Origin: Dactylosporangium aurantiacum
Lineage (GTDB): Bacteria > Actinomycetota > Actinomycetes > Mycobacteriales > Micromonosporaceae
Assembly: GCF_000716715.1 (NCBI RefSeq)
Contig: NZ_JNYJ01000057.1
Span: 1 to 55,247, forward strand
Direction: 5' to 3'
DNA length: 55,247 nt
Part shown: positions 40,351 to 47,724 of the stretch, piece after piece
Layout of the letters: the number at the start of each line of letters is the position of its first letter
Position numbering within the stretch: position 1 is the stretch's first letter
Notes under the pieces: model-generated
What the model was told of the DNA's origin: nothing
Seen by the model: only the letters and a program-made list of their open reading frames with translations
Database searches by the model: none
Made by a program: the position numbers and the translations under genes

Positions 40351-41336
40351 GCGAACCCTCTTCCGGCGAGCTGCTCCATCGCGGCCTTGACCTTCGGCAC
40401 GTACGCCTGGGTCTGCGCGAACGGTGGGATGCCGCCGTAGCGGCTGACGGCGCCGCCGCCGGCGTTATACGCGGCGAGGGCCAGCTCGACCGAGCCGAAG
40501 CGGTCGAGGTTCGCCGACAGCATCCGCGCGGCGCCGTCGACGGCCTGGGCCGGGTCGAGGGCGTTGACGCCGAGGCCCCGCGCGGTCGCCGGCATCAGCT
40601 GCATGAGCCCCTGCGCGCCGGCGCCGCTGACGGCCGCCGGGTTGTATCCGGACTCGACCTTCGCGACCGCGGCGAGCAGGGCGGCCGGCAGGCCGTACTT
40701 CGCGCCGGCCTGCTGGAACAGCTCGGCGTACGGCACGCCGTTGAGCGCCGCGGGCCGCAGCGCCGCCGCCGCGACCATCGACCCGCCACCCACCGGCGCC
40801 ACCGCCGGCGCACCCGCCGACAGCGCACCTCCGGAAAGGGTGTCGGACCAGGCGGCAGGCACGATCCGGCGGATGGCGGTCGGCGTCTCGTACACCTGCT
40901 GCGACTTCACGACGTCCCCGGCGTGCGGCGCGGCGATCATGCGGCCGTCGCCGGCGTAGATGGCCACGTGGTCGACCGGGTCGCCGAAGGCCAGCAGGTC
41001 ACCGGGGCGCGCATGGGCCAGGTCGGGCACCGCGGTGCCCTGCCGGGCCTGGTCCTTCGCGACGCGGGGCAGCTTCACCCCCAGGTCGGCGTAGACCCGC
41101 TGGACCAGGCCCGAGCAGTCCAGACCGCTTTCGGGGGTGCTGCCGCCGAAGACGTACGGCGTGCCCAGGTACCGTTTCGCCGCCTCGACGACGGCCGTGC
41201 CGGTCGCCGGACCGCCCGCGACCGTGGACCGCAGGGCCGCCGCGAACGCGTCACCACCGCCGGTCGCCGCGGCCGCGGGGAGCCCGAACCGGGAGCGGAT
41301 CTGCGCCACGCGCGCCTGCGCCTCGTACACCGTCAT
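40347..41336 (-). CDS. NlpC/P60-SLT dual peptidoglycan hydrolase
   Basis: A 329-residue fusion. The N-terminal NlpC/P60 peptidase (about 45-150) has C74 in GLDCSG, H123 in VDHVAIY and H138 as third residue. A short linker leads to a lytic transglycosylase domain (about 210-320) with VESGYNPAAVSGAGAQGLMQLMP, its Glu being catalytic. There is no classical signal peptide, so export through the flagellar apparatus or by another route is possible. Set between fliJ and fliK with four-base overlaps on both sides, it probably opens the cell wall for the rod, as FlgJ does in other bacteria. Confidence 0.9.
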   Translation of the reverse strand: MTVYEAQARVAQIRSRFGLPAAAATGGGDAFAAALRSTVAGGPATGTAVVEAAKRYLGTPYVFGGSTPESGLDCSGLVQRVYADLGVKLPRVAKDQARQGTAVPDLAHARPGDLLAFGDPVDHVAIYAGDGRMIAAPHAGDVVKSQQVYETPTAIRRIVPAAWSDTLSGGALSAGAPAVAPVGGGSMVAAAALRPAALNGVPYAELFQQAGAKYGLPAALLAAVAKVESGYNPAAVSGAGAQGLMQLMPATARGLGVNALDPAQAVDGAARMLSANLDRFGSVELALAAYNAGGGAVSRYGGIPPFAQTQAYVPKVKAAMEQLAGRGFA

Positions 41337-41767
41337 GGCTGGTCCTTGCGGTTGTGGGCGGCGGCGGTGGTCAGGTCGTCGACCGCCTTGGCCTCGGCCG
41401 CGGCCACCGTCTGCTTGCGGGTCAGGTCGTGACGCTCCTGCAGCTTCTCGATGGTGCGCCGCTGCACGGCCGCGCCGGTGAGGTCGTCGAGCCGGTCCTG
41501 GACGGTCTCGTCGGCGAGGGCGGCCGCGCCGATCGCCGCGGACAGCGCGCCCGCGACCGCCTGCCGGGCCATGAGGGTGGCGGCGAACGCCGCCGAGGTC
41601 GCCGCGTCCGGGGGCCGGCGCCGGTCGAGGTCGCGTTCGCGGGCCTGGACCGCGCCGTGCGCCGCGGCGGCGTCGGCGCGGGCCCGCACGACGGCCGCCT
41701 TCGCCGCGTCCTCCTGGGCCTTGCGCGCCCGCAGGACCGCGCCGAGCCGGAACCCGTTCTTCGCCAT
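41333..41767 (-). CDS. fliJ: FliJ-like export chaperone
   Basis: A 144-residue, strongly helical and charged protein, RLGAVLRARKAQEDAAKAAVVRARADA at the start and RRTIEKLQERHDLTRKQTVAAAEAKAVDDL near the end, consistent with the FliJ coiled coil that sits in the FliI ATPase ring. The ATG overlaps the fliI stop by one base, and its own end overlaps the hydrolase gene. FliJ sequences vary widely, so the call leans on position plus coiled-coil character. Confidence 0.85.
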   Translation of the reverse strand: MAKNGFRLGAVLRARKAQEDAAKAAVVRARADAAAAHGAVQARERDLDRRRPPDAATSAAFAATLMARQAVAGALSAAIGAAALADETVQDRLDDLTGAAVQRRTIEKLQERHDLTRKQTVAAAEAKAVDDLTTAAAHNRKDQP

Positions 41768-43074
41768 CAGGACCTCACCAGCGCTTCCAGCATCGACCAC
41801 GCCAGCGGCGCCGGGGTGGTGTCGTCCATGTCCTGCCGCAGGAAGTCGTTGATCTGCGGCCACAGCGCCCGGGCCCGGTCGGCGTCGGGGTTGGTGCCGC
41901 TGACGTACGCGCCGATCTCGACCAGCTCGCGCACGTCGCGGTGCGCGGCCAGCATCCGGCGCAGGGCGGTCGCGTCGGCGCGCTGCTCGCGGGTGGTGAC
42001 CGCGTTGGCGACCCGGGACACCGACTCCAGCACGTCGATGCTGGGGAAGTGCCCGGACGTGGCGAGCCGCCGGTCGAGCGTGATGTGCCCGTCGAGGATG
42101 GAGCGGGCGGTGTCGGCGATCGGCTCGTTGTGGTCGTCGCCTTCGACGAGGACCGTGTACAGGCCGGTGATCGAGCCGACGGGTGCCGGGCCGGCCCGCT
42201 CCAGCAGGCGCGGCAGCAGCGCGAAGACGCTCGGCGGGTAGCCGCGGGTCGCGGGCGGCTCGCCGGCGGACAGGCCGACCTCGCGCTGCGCCATCGCGGT
42301 GCGGGTGAGGCTGTCCATCAGCAGCAGCACGTCCCGGCCGCCGTCGCGGAAGTACTCGGCGATCCGGGTCGCGACGAACCCGGCCCGCAGCCGCACCAGC
42401 GGCGGCTGGTCGGAGGTCGCGATCACGACGACGGACCGGGCCAGGCCCTCGGGCCCGAGGTCGTTCTCGATGAACTCGCGCACCTCGCGGCCGCGCTCGC
42501 CGACCAGCCCGATCACGGAGATCTCGGCGTCGGTACCCCGGGTGATCATCGACATCAGGCTGCTCTTGCCGACGCCCGATCCGGCGAAGATGCCGATGCG
42601 CTGCCCCCGGCCGCACGGCACGAGGGTGTCCAGCGCGCGCACCCCGAGCGACAGCGGCTCCTGGACGCGGCCGCGGGCGAGGGCGTCGGGGGCGTCGTGC
42701 TCGACGCTCACCAGCTCCAGGCCGGTGAGCGCCGGGCCGCCGTCCATGGGACGGCCGAGGCCGTCGAGGATGCGCCCGCGCAGCTGCGGGCCGACGGCGA
42801 TCAGCAGCGGCGCGCCGGTCCCGCGCACCGGGCTGCCGGTGCCGATCCCGGTCAGCGGGCCCAGCGGCAGGCACGCGAGCCGGTCGCCCTCGATGGAGAC
42901 GACCTCGGCGGGCACGGCGGCGCCGGCCGGCCCGATCTCGACGAGGTCGCCGACGCGCCCGTCGACGCCGGCGACGGTGACCGACAGGCCGATGATGGAG
43001 GTGACCCGGCCGGTGACGCGGGGGCCGGCGGCCCGGCGGGCGGCGGCGATGCGCTGCTGCAGCGACGACGTCAC
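41767..43074 (-). CDS. fliI: FliI flagellum-specific ATPase
   Basis: A 435-residue F1-type ATPase that unfolds and delivers export substrates. Walker A is GSGVGKSS, with Walker B in VLLLMDSLTR, the Arg-containing loop in GEPPATRGYPPSVFALLPRLLERAG and the LVEGDDHNEPIAD segment. The GTG start 43074 overlaps the fliH stop by four bases and gives an N-terminus (MTSSLQQRIAAARR) of the usual length. It is regulated by FliH and works with FliJ, both encoded alongside. Confidence 0.96.
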   Translation of the reverse strand: MTSSLQQRIAAARRAAGPRVTGRVTSIIGLSVTVAGVDGRVGDLVEIGPAGAAVPAEVVSIEGDRLACLPLGPLTGIGTGSPVRGTGAPLLIAVGPQLRGRILDGLGRPMDGGPALTGLELVSVEHDAPDALARGRVQEPLSLGVRALDTLVPCGRGQRIGIFAGSGVGKSSLMSMITRGTDAEISVIGLVGERGREVREFIENDLGPEGLARSVVVIATSDQPPLVRLRAGFVATRIAEYFRDGGRDVLLLMDSLTRTAMAQREVGLSAGEPPATRGYPPSVFALLPRLLERAGPAPVGSITGLYTVLVEGDDHNEPIADTARSILDGHITLDRRLATSGHFPSIDVLESVSRVANAVTTREQRADATALRRMLAAHRDVRELVEIGAYVSGTNPDADRARALWPQINDFLRQDMDDTTPAPLAWSMLEALVRS

Positions 43075-43871
43075 TGTTCGAGCACCTCCCGCACCCGGTC
43101 CAGGGCCGGCCCGAGCCGGGCGTCGACCGTCGTGGCGTCGCACAGCGCGAGGGCGTCACCCGGGGCGAGGCCGGGGTCGTCCACGAGGGACACCGTGCGG
43201 CCGTCCATGACCAGTTCCGTCTGTCCTATCGTCAGCCGGTCGGCCGGGTTGAGCCGGACGGTCACCGGACTTCCCGCCGGCGCCAGCGCGAGGGCCCTGG
43301 TGAGGGCCTCCCGGCCCGGTTCGGTCGCGGTGCGCAGCTCCCGGCCGAGGACCGCCTCGGCGATCGCGAACGCGGTCGCGACGATCTGGTCCTCGATGTC
43401 GTGCGCGGCCGGCACGACCCGCCGCTCCAGGTCGGCCACGGCGGCGTCGACCGCGTGCAGCGCGCGGGCGACCCGCTGCCGCTGCGCCTCGGCGGCCGCG
43501 GCGGCCTCGGCGGCGACCCGGGCGGCCTCCGCTTCGGCGCCGGCCCGCGCCTCCCGCATGCCCTGCGCCCAGCCGGCGGCGTACCCGGCGGCCTCCGCCT
43601 CGGCCCGGACCTGCGCGACGAGCTCCGGCGGGTACGCCTCGCGCTCCCGTAGGTCGACGTCGAAGCGGGCCGGTGGGGCGGCCTCCGCGCGGTCGTCGGT
43701 GAGGACGCTCTCGCCGTACCGGAGGGTGGTCGGCACGTCCGGTGGCGGGAACGCCCGGGTCGCCGGGGTCGGCGGCGGCGGGGGCGGCGGCGGGAACGCC
43801 GGCCGGGGTGGGCCCGGCCGCTTCTTCGGCGGCGGCGGGAACGCGAGCGGGTAGTCAGCCGACGAACTCAT
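43071..43871 (-). CDS. fliH: FliH flagellar export regulator
   Basis: A 266-residue protein. A Pro-rich disordered N-terminus (FPPPPKKRPGPPRPAFPPPP) and a long Ala/Glu/Arg coiled coil (about 75-165) precede the C-terminal FliH/V-ATPase-E-like domain (ATAFAIAEAVLGRELRT, VTVRLNPADRLTIG, VDARLGPALDRVREVLEQ). FliH dimers bind and restrain FliI and dock it at FliN. The start overlaps the fliG end by 17 bases, and its end overlaps fliI. Confidence 0.92.
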   Translation of the reverse strand: MSSSADYPLAFPPPPKKRPGPPRPAFPPPPPPPPTPATRAFPPPDVPTTLRYGESVLTDDRAEAAPPARFDVDLREREAYPPELVAQVRAEAEAAGYAAGWAQGMREARAGAEAEAARVAAEAAAAAEAQRQRVARALHAVDAAVADLERRVVPAAHDIEDQIVATAFAIAEAVLGRELRTATEPGREALTRALALAPAGSPVTVRLNPADRLTIGQTELVMDGRTVSLVDDPGLAPGDALALCDATTVDARLGPALDRVREVLEQ

Positions 43872-44865
43872 CGTCGTCCCCTCGGCGGATGGTGATCTGG
43901 CCCGACTCCTCGAGGGTCCGGATCGCCTGGACGATCTTCGCCTGGGACTCCTCGACCGTGCGCAGGCGGACCGGGCCGAGCATCTCGATCTCGTCGGCGA
44001 GGTTCTCCGCGGCGCGCTCCGAGAGGTTCTTCATCACCTTCTGGCGGACCTCCTCGCGGACGCCCTTGAGCGCGGTGGCCAGGTCGTTGGTCTCGACCTG
44101 GCGCAGGACCAGCTGGATGGAGCGGTCGTCGAGGGACACGATGTCCTCGAACATGAACATCTTCGAGCGGATCTCCTCCGCCAGCTCCGGGTTGCGCCCG
44201 GCGAGCCCTTCCAGGATCAGCCGTTCCGTTGCCCGGTCGGTCCGGTTGATGATCTCGACCAGCGGCTCGAGCCCGCCGACCGCGGACAGGTCGCTGGGCT
44301 GCAGCACCGACGACATCTTGCGTTCCAGGGTCGCCTCGACCTTGCGGATGATCTCCGGCGAGGTGCGGTCCATGACGGCGATCCGGTGCGCGACGTCCGC
44401 CTGCAGCTCCGGGGCGAGCCCACCGAGGATCTGCGACGCCTGCGTGGCCGTCATGTGCGCGAGGACCAGCGCGATCGTCTGCGGGTGCTCGTCCTGCAGG
44501 AACGACAGCAGCTGCCGCGGGTCGGCCTGGCCGAGGAAGCCGAACGGCACGTCCATGAAGACCGTGTTGAGCCGGCCGACGATCTCCCCGGCCCGCTCCC
44601 GGCCGAGCGACGCCTCCAGCAGGTCCCGGGCGAAGTCGAGGCCGCCCTGACCGACGTACCGGTGCCCGGTCGCCATGTCGTGGAACTCCTCGAGCACCAC
44701 GTCGGCCACGTCGCCCTCGACCTGCCCGAGACGCATGATCTCGGCGGTGAGCTCCTCGACCTCCGCCTCGCGCAGGTGCGACATGATCTTCGCCGCGTCC
44801 TCCTTGCCCATCTGTACGAGCAGGATCGCGGCCTTGCGCAGCCCGGACAGCTCACCGGTGGTCAC
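43855..44865 (-). CDS. fliG: FliG flagellar motor switch protein
   Basis: A 336-residue rotor protein. The N-terminal FliF-binding domain begins LSGLRKAAILLVQMGKEDAAK. The middle domain follows, with the EHPQTIALVLAHM motif. The C-terminal torque domain contains MFMFEDIVSLDDRSIQLVLRQVE and the charged ridge LKGVREEVRQKVMKNLSERAAENL. GTG start, six bases after the fliF stop. It is standard in length and transmits stator force to the rotor. Confidence 0.97.
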   Translation of the reverse strand: MTTGELSGLRKAAILLVQMGKEDAAKIMSHLREAEVEELTAEIMRLGQVEGDVADVVLEEFHDMATGHRYVGQGGLDFARDLLEASLGRERAGEIVGRLNTVFMDVPFGFLGQADPRQLLSFLQDEHPQTIALVLAHMTATQASQILGGLAPELQADVAHRIAVMDRTSPEIIRKVEATLERKMSSVLQPSDLSAVGGLEPLVEIINRTDRATERLILEGLAGRNPELAEEIRSKMFMFEDIVSLDDRSIQLVLRQVETNDLATALKGVREEVRQKVMKNLSERAAENLADEIEMLGPVRLRTVEESQAKIVQAIRTLEESGQITIRRGDDDEFVG

Positions 44866-44871
44866 GGCGGC

Positions 44872-46485
44872 TCATCCGCGGCGGTCGGCGAGCCAGCCGC
44901 GCAGCAGCTGGGCCACCTCGTCGGGCTGCTTCTCGACCATCTGGGTGATGTCACGGAACCGGCCGTCGCGGTCGAACTCCTCGCCGGGGCCGCCGGCGCC
45001 TTCGAGGGCGTGGGCGCCGCCGATGCCGCCGTGGCCCTCCAGCGCCAGCTTGGCGCGGGCCGCCTCGATCGCCGCCTGCATCTCCTCCAGCGCCGCGTTC
45101 TGCTGCTCGCTGAGCTTGGCCTTCTCGGCCTTGCGCCGGCGGCGGCCGGAGATCGCCGCGATGATCAGCAGGACCAGCAGGGCCAGGATGATGAGGCCCA
45201 TCTGGATGTACTTCTGCTGCAGCCGGCCCTGCTCCGCCTTCGCCGCCTCGCCGGCCGCCTGCTGCTCCGCCTCGGACCTGCTGGTGTCGAACGCCATCGA
45301 GCTGACCGCGATCTGGTCGCCGCGGGTCGCGTCGAGGCCGACGGCGGAGGAGACCAGCTGCTGCAGCTGTGCCTCGTCGATCTTCGCCGCGGAGCTGTCG
45401 ACGATGACGGCGACGGCGAGCTTCTTCACCGCGCCGGGCGCGGACTTCTTCGTCTCGGTGACCATGCCGACGGCGTTGTTGCGGGTCTCGGTGGACTGCT
45501 GGTACGTGCCGTCACCGCCGGCGCCGGTGCCGTTGGGCACCTGGATGTTGTCGGGGCCGAGGACGCCGCCGACCGGGGTGCCGTTGCCGCCGGTGTACTG
45601 CTCGGAGGTCTTCGACTCCGACAGCGGCGGCACGGCCGGGTCCGCGACGTACGTCTGCGTCTTGGTCTCGGTGGCGTTGAGGTCGAGGTCGGCGGTCACC
45701 TGCACGACGGAGTGCCCCGGGCCGACGACCGTGTCGAGCATGCGCTGCAGGGCGGAGTTGAGGCGCTGCTCGTACGCCGAGGTCTTGCCCGCCGGCCCGT
45801 CGGGGGACGTGTCGTCGTCGCCGGAGCTGGACAGCACCTTGCCGTTGGCGCCGACGACGGTGACCGCGCCGGGCTCCAGCCCTTCGACGCTGGAGGAGAC
45901 CAGGTGCACGATCGAGGTGACGGCGCCGCCGGGCAGGGGCTTGGTGCCGGTGTCGACGAGCACCGACGCGGTCGGCGCGAGCTGGTCGTCGGTGAAGACG
46001 TCCTTCTGCGGGATCGCCAGGTGCACGGTGGCCTTGTTGACCCCGTTGATCGCCTCGATGGTCTTGCCGAGCTCACCCTCCAGCGCGCGCCGGTACGTGA
46101 CCTGCTGCATGAACTCGCTGGTCATGATGCCCTGCTTGTCCAGCAGCGCGTACCCCGCGTCGCCGGAGGCGGGCAGCCCGGCGCCGCTCATCGAGATGCG
46201 CAGGTTGTACACCTGGTCGCTGGGCACGTTGATGGTGCTGCCGCCGTCGGACAGGGTGTACGTGACGCCCTCGGCGTTGAGCCGGTCGACGATCGCGCTG
46301 GCGTCGCTGGCCGCGAGGTTCGAGAACAGCGGCGCCATGGTCGGCTTGCCGGCCCACGTCGCGAAGAAGTAGCCGCCGATCGCCAGGGCCAGCACGGCGA
46401 CGATGGTGACGGCGCGCTGCCCCGGGGTGAACGACTGCCAGCCGTCCCTGCCCCGCCGCAGCAGGGCGGTGAGCCGGTCGCGCAT
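44872..46485 (-). CDS. fliF: FliF MS-ring protein
   Basis: A 537-residue inner-membrane ring protein. Two membrane helices flank a large periplasmic region: one at about 24-44 (VTIVAVLALAIGGYFFATWAG) and one at about 420-440 (MGLIILALLVLLIIAAISG). The periplasmic region has YscJ-like ring-building motifs (LVSSSVEGLEPGAVTVV, GHSVVQVTADLDLN). The C-terminal tail VEKQPDEVAQLLRGWLADR binds FliG. The ATG overlaps the fliE stop by one base. FliF nucleates basal-body assembly. Confidence 0.97.
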   Translation of the reverse strand: MRDRLTALLRRGRDGWQSFTPGQRAVTIVAVLALAIGGYFFATWAGKPTMAPLFSNLAASDASAIVDRLNAEGVTYTLSDGGSTINVPSDQVYNLRISMSGAGLPASGDAGYALLDKQGIMTSEFMQQVTYRRALEGELGKTIEAINGVNKATVHLAIPQKDVFTDDQLAPTASVLVDTGTKPLPGGAVTSIVHLVSSSVEGLEPGAVTVVGANGKVLSSSGDDDTSPDGPAGKTSAYEQRLNSALQRMLDTVVGPGHSVVQVTADLDLNATETKTQTYVADPAVPPLSESKTSEQYTGGNGTPVGGVLGPDNIQVPNGTGAGGDGTYQQSTETRNNAVGMVTETKKSAPGAVKKLAVAVIVDSSAAKIDEAQLQQLVSSAVGLDATRGDQIAVSSMAFDTSRSEAEQQAAGEAAKAEQGRLQQKYIQMGLIILALLVLLIIAAISGRRRRKAEKAKLSEQQNAALEEMQAAIEAARAKLALEGHGGIGGAHALEGAGGPGEEFDRDGRFRDITQMVEKQPDEVAQLLRGWLADRRG

Positions 46486-46793
46486 CAGGCCTGCATCCTC
46501 ATGATCTCGTTGAAGGCGTCGAGGGCCTTGTTCCGCACGGCGACGGTGAGACTGGTCGCGAGGCTCGCCTCGGTCGCGGCGATCATGTAGTCGTGCACGT
46601 CGGTGAGGCGGCCGGTGGCGGCCTGCACGGCGAGCTCGTCGGCGGTGTGCTGGACCTGCTCGAGGTGCTGCAGGCCCTGCGCGACCATGGCGCCGAAGTC
46701 GGCGCCCGAGGTCGAGGGCCCGCTCTGGTCGGACGCGCTGACCGGGGACAGCGCCGGAAGGGCGCTGACGGCGGGGATGGCGGAAATGGTCAT
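46485..46793 (-). CDS. fliE: FliE basal-body protein
   Basis: A 102-residue rod-MS-ring adaptor. The conserved half reads [30 protein letters not shown], then [36 protein letters not shown]. The ATG lies two bases after the flgC stop. FliE is the first exported axial component. Confidence 0.95.
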   Translation of the reverse strand: MTISAIPAVSALPALSPVSASDQSGPSTSGADFGAMVAQGLQHLEQVQHTADELAVQAATGRLTDVHDYMIAATEASLATSLTVAVRNKALDAFNEIMRMQA

Positions 46794-46795
46794 GA

Positions 46796-47200
46796 TCAGC
46801 CCTTCCCGATCTGGATCGCGGCCTGGTACGCGTCCTTGGCCCGGTCGACCACGGTGAGGTTCGCCTGGTAGCCGCGCTGCGCCATGATCATCTGGGTCAT
46901 CTGCGAGCCGAGGTCGATGTCGGGGTACTTCACGTACCCCTCCCGGTCCGCCAGGGGGTTCTCCGGCTCGTACACCAGGCGGCCCTTGGCGTCGCCGAGC
47001 GCGGTGCCGGCGACGACCACGCCACCCTCGCCGGTGCCGTAGTCGACCGCGCGGGCCTGCACGTACCGGGCGCGGAACACCTGCCCCGAGGTCGGCACGG
47101 CGTCGTTCATGTTCGCGACGTTGTCGGCGATCGCGTCGAGCCACTTGCGGTAGACGGTCGCACCCGTGCCGGCGATGCCGATCGCGCCGAAGATGGTCAT
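46796..47200 (-). CDS. flgC: FlgC proximal rod protein
   Basis: A 134-residue rod protein, starting [20 protein letters not shown] with [10 protein letters not shown] in the rod signature and the end segment [32 protein letters not shown]. It lies two bases after flgB. It builds the proximal rod with FlgB. Confidence 0.95.
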   Translation of the reverse strand: MTIFGAIGIAGTGATVYRKWLDAIADNVANMNDAVPTSGQVFRARYVQARAVDYGTGEGGVVVAGTALGDAKGRLVYEPENPLADREGYVKYPDIDLGSQMTQMIMAQRGYQANLTVVDRAKDAYQAAIQIGKG

Positions 47201-47202
47201 GG

Positions 47203-47544
47203 TCAGCCCCTGATCGCCGTGCGCAGCAGCACGAACTTGTCGTCCACGGCGCGCAGCATCGTCTGGTACCGCAGGCCGGTGTCGACGTTGGAGAGCACCT
47301 CGTGGTCGAGGTTGACGTTGTTGCCGTCCTCGCGGGTCGGCTCCAGCGACCGGGCCACGGCGATCGTCGCGTCCTGCGGCGTGCCCGCCTCGACCGCGGT
47401 GCGCAGCGAGTCCTCGAACGACACCCGCCCGGCGAGGAACCCGGGCGTCTCGATGTTGGCGATGTTGTCGGCGATGACGCGTTGCCGCTTCGCCAGCCCG
47501 GTCAGGGCACTGTGCAGGGTGACGGACGTGACGTCTTCGAACAC
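47203..47544 (-). CDS. flgB: FlgB proximal rod protein
   Basis: A 113-residue rod protein starting [21 protein letters not shown] with [16 protein letters not shown] 47544 is chosen because GGGAG lies seven bases upstream and the family begins MFxD; GTG 47562 is in frame. It is the first gene of the long - strand operon flgB-C-fliE-F-G-H-I-J-hydrolase-fliK-flgD-E, whose genes are nearly all overlapping. Confidence 0.94.
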   Translation of the reverse strand: MFEDVTSVTLHSALTGLAKRQRVIADNIANIETPGFLAGRVSFEDSLRTAVEAGTPQDATIAVARSLEPTREDGNNVNLDHEVLSNVDTGLRYQTMLRAVDDKFVLLRTAIRG

Positions 47545-47634
47545 GGGGAGGCTCCCGTCCACCGGAAAACGGTGCTGCTCGCGGTGTGTCGCCGGTCCGT
47601 GGCTACGGTGATGAGCGATCCTTGCTCGTTAGAG

Positions 47635-47662
47635 GTATCGGCGCCGCTCACCGGGGCTTGAG
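47635..47662 (-). promoter_or_regulatory. FliA-type promoter for the flgB operon
   Basis: Reading the - strand: CTCA (47662-47659), 16 bases, GCCGATAC (47642-47635), about 90 bases before the flgB GTG. It is one of the best matches in the window and drives the main basal-body operon. Confidence 0.75.
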
Positions 47663-47724
47663 GGTTTCGGTCTCGGGGAAAACCCCCACGGCCCGGATCC
47701 GGGTCCGGGCGGGGTGCAGCCCGG

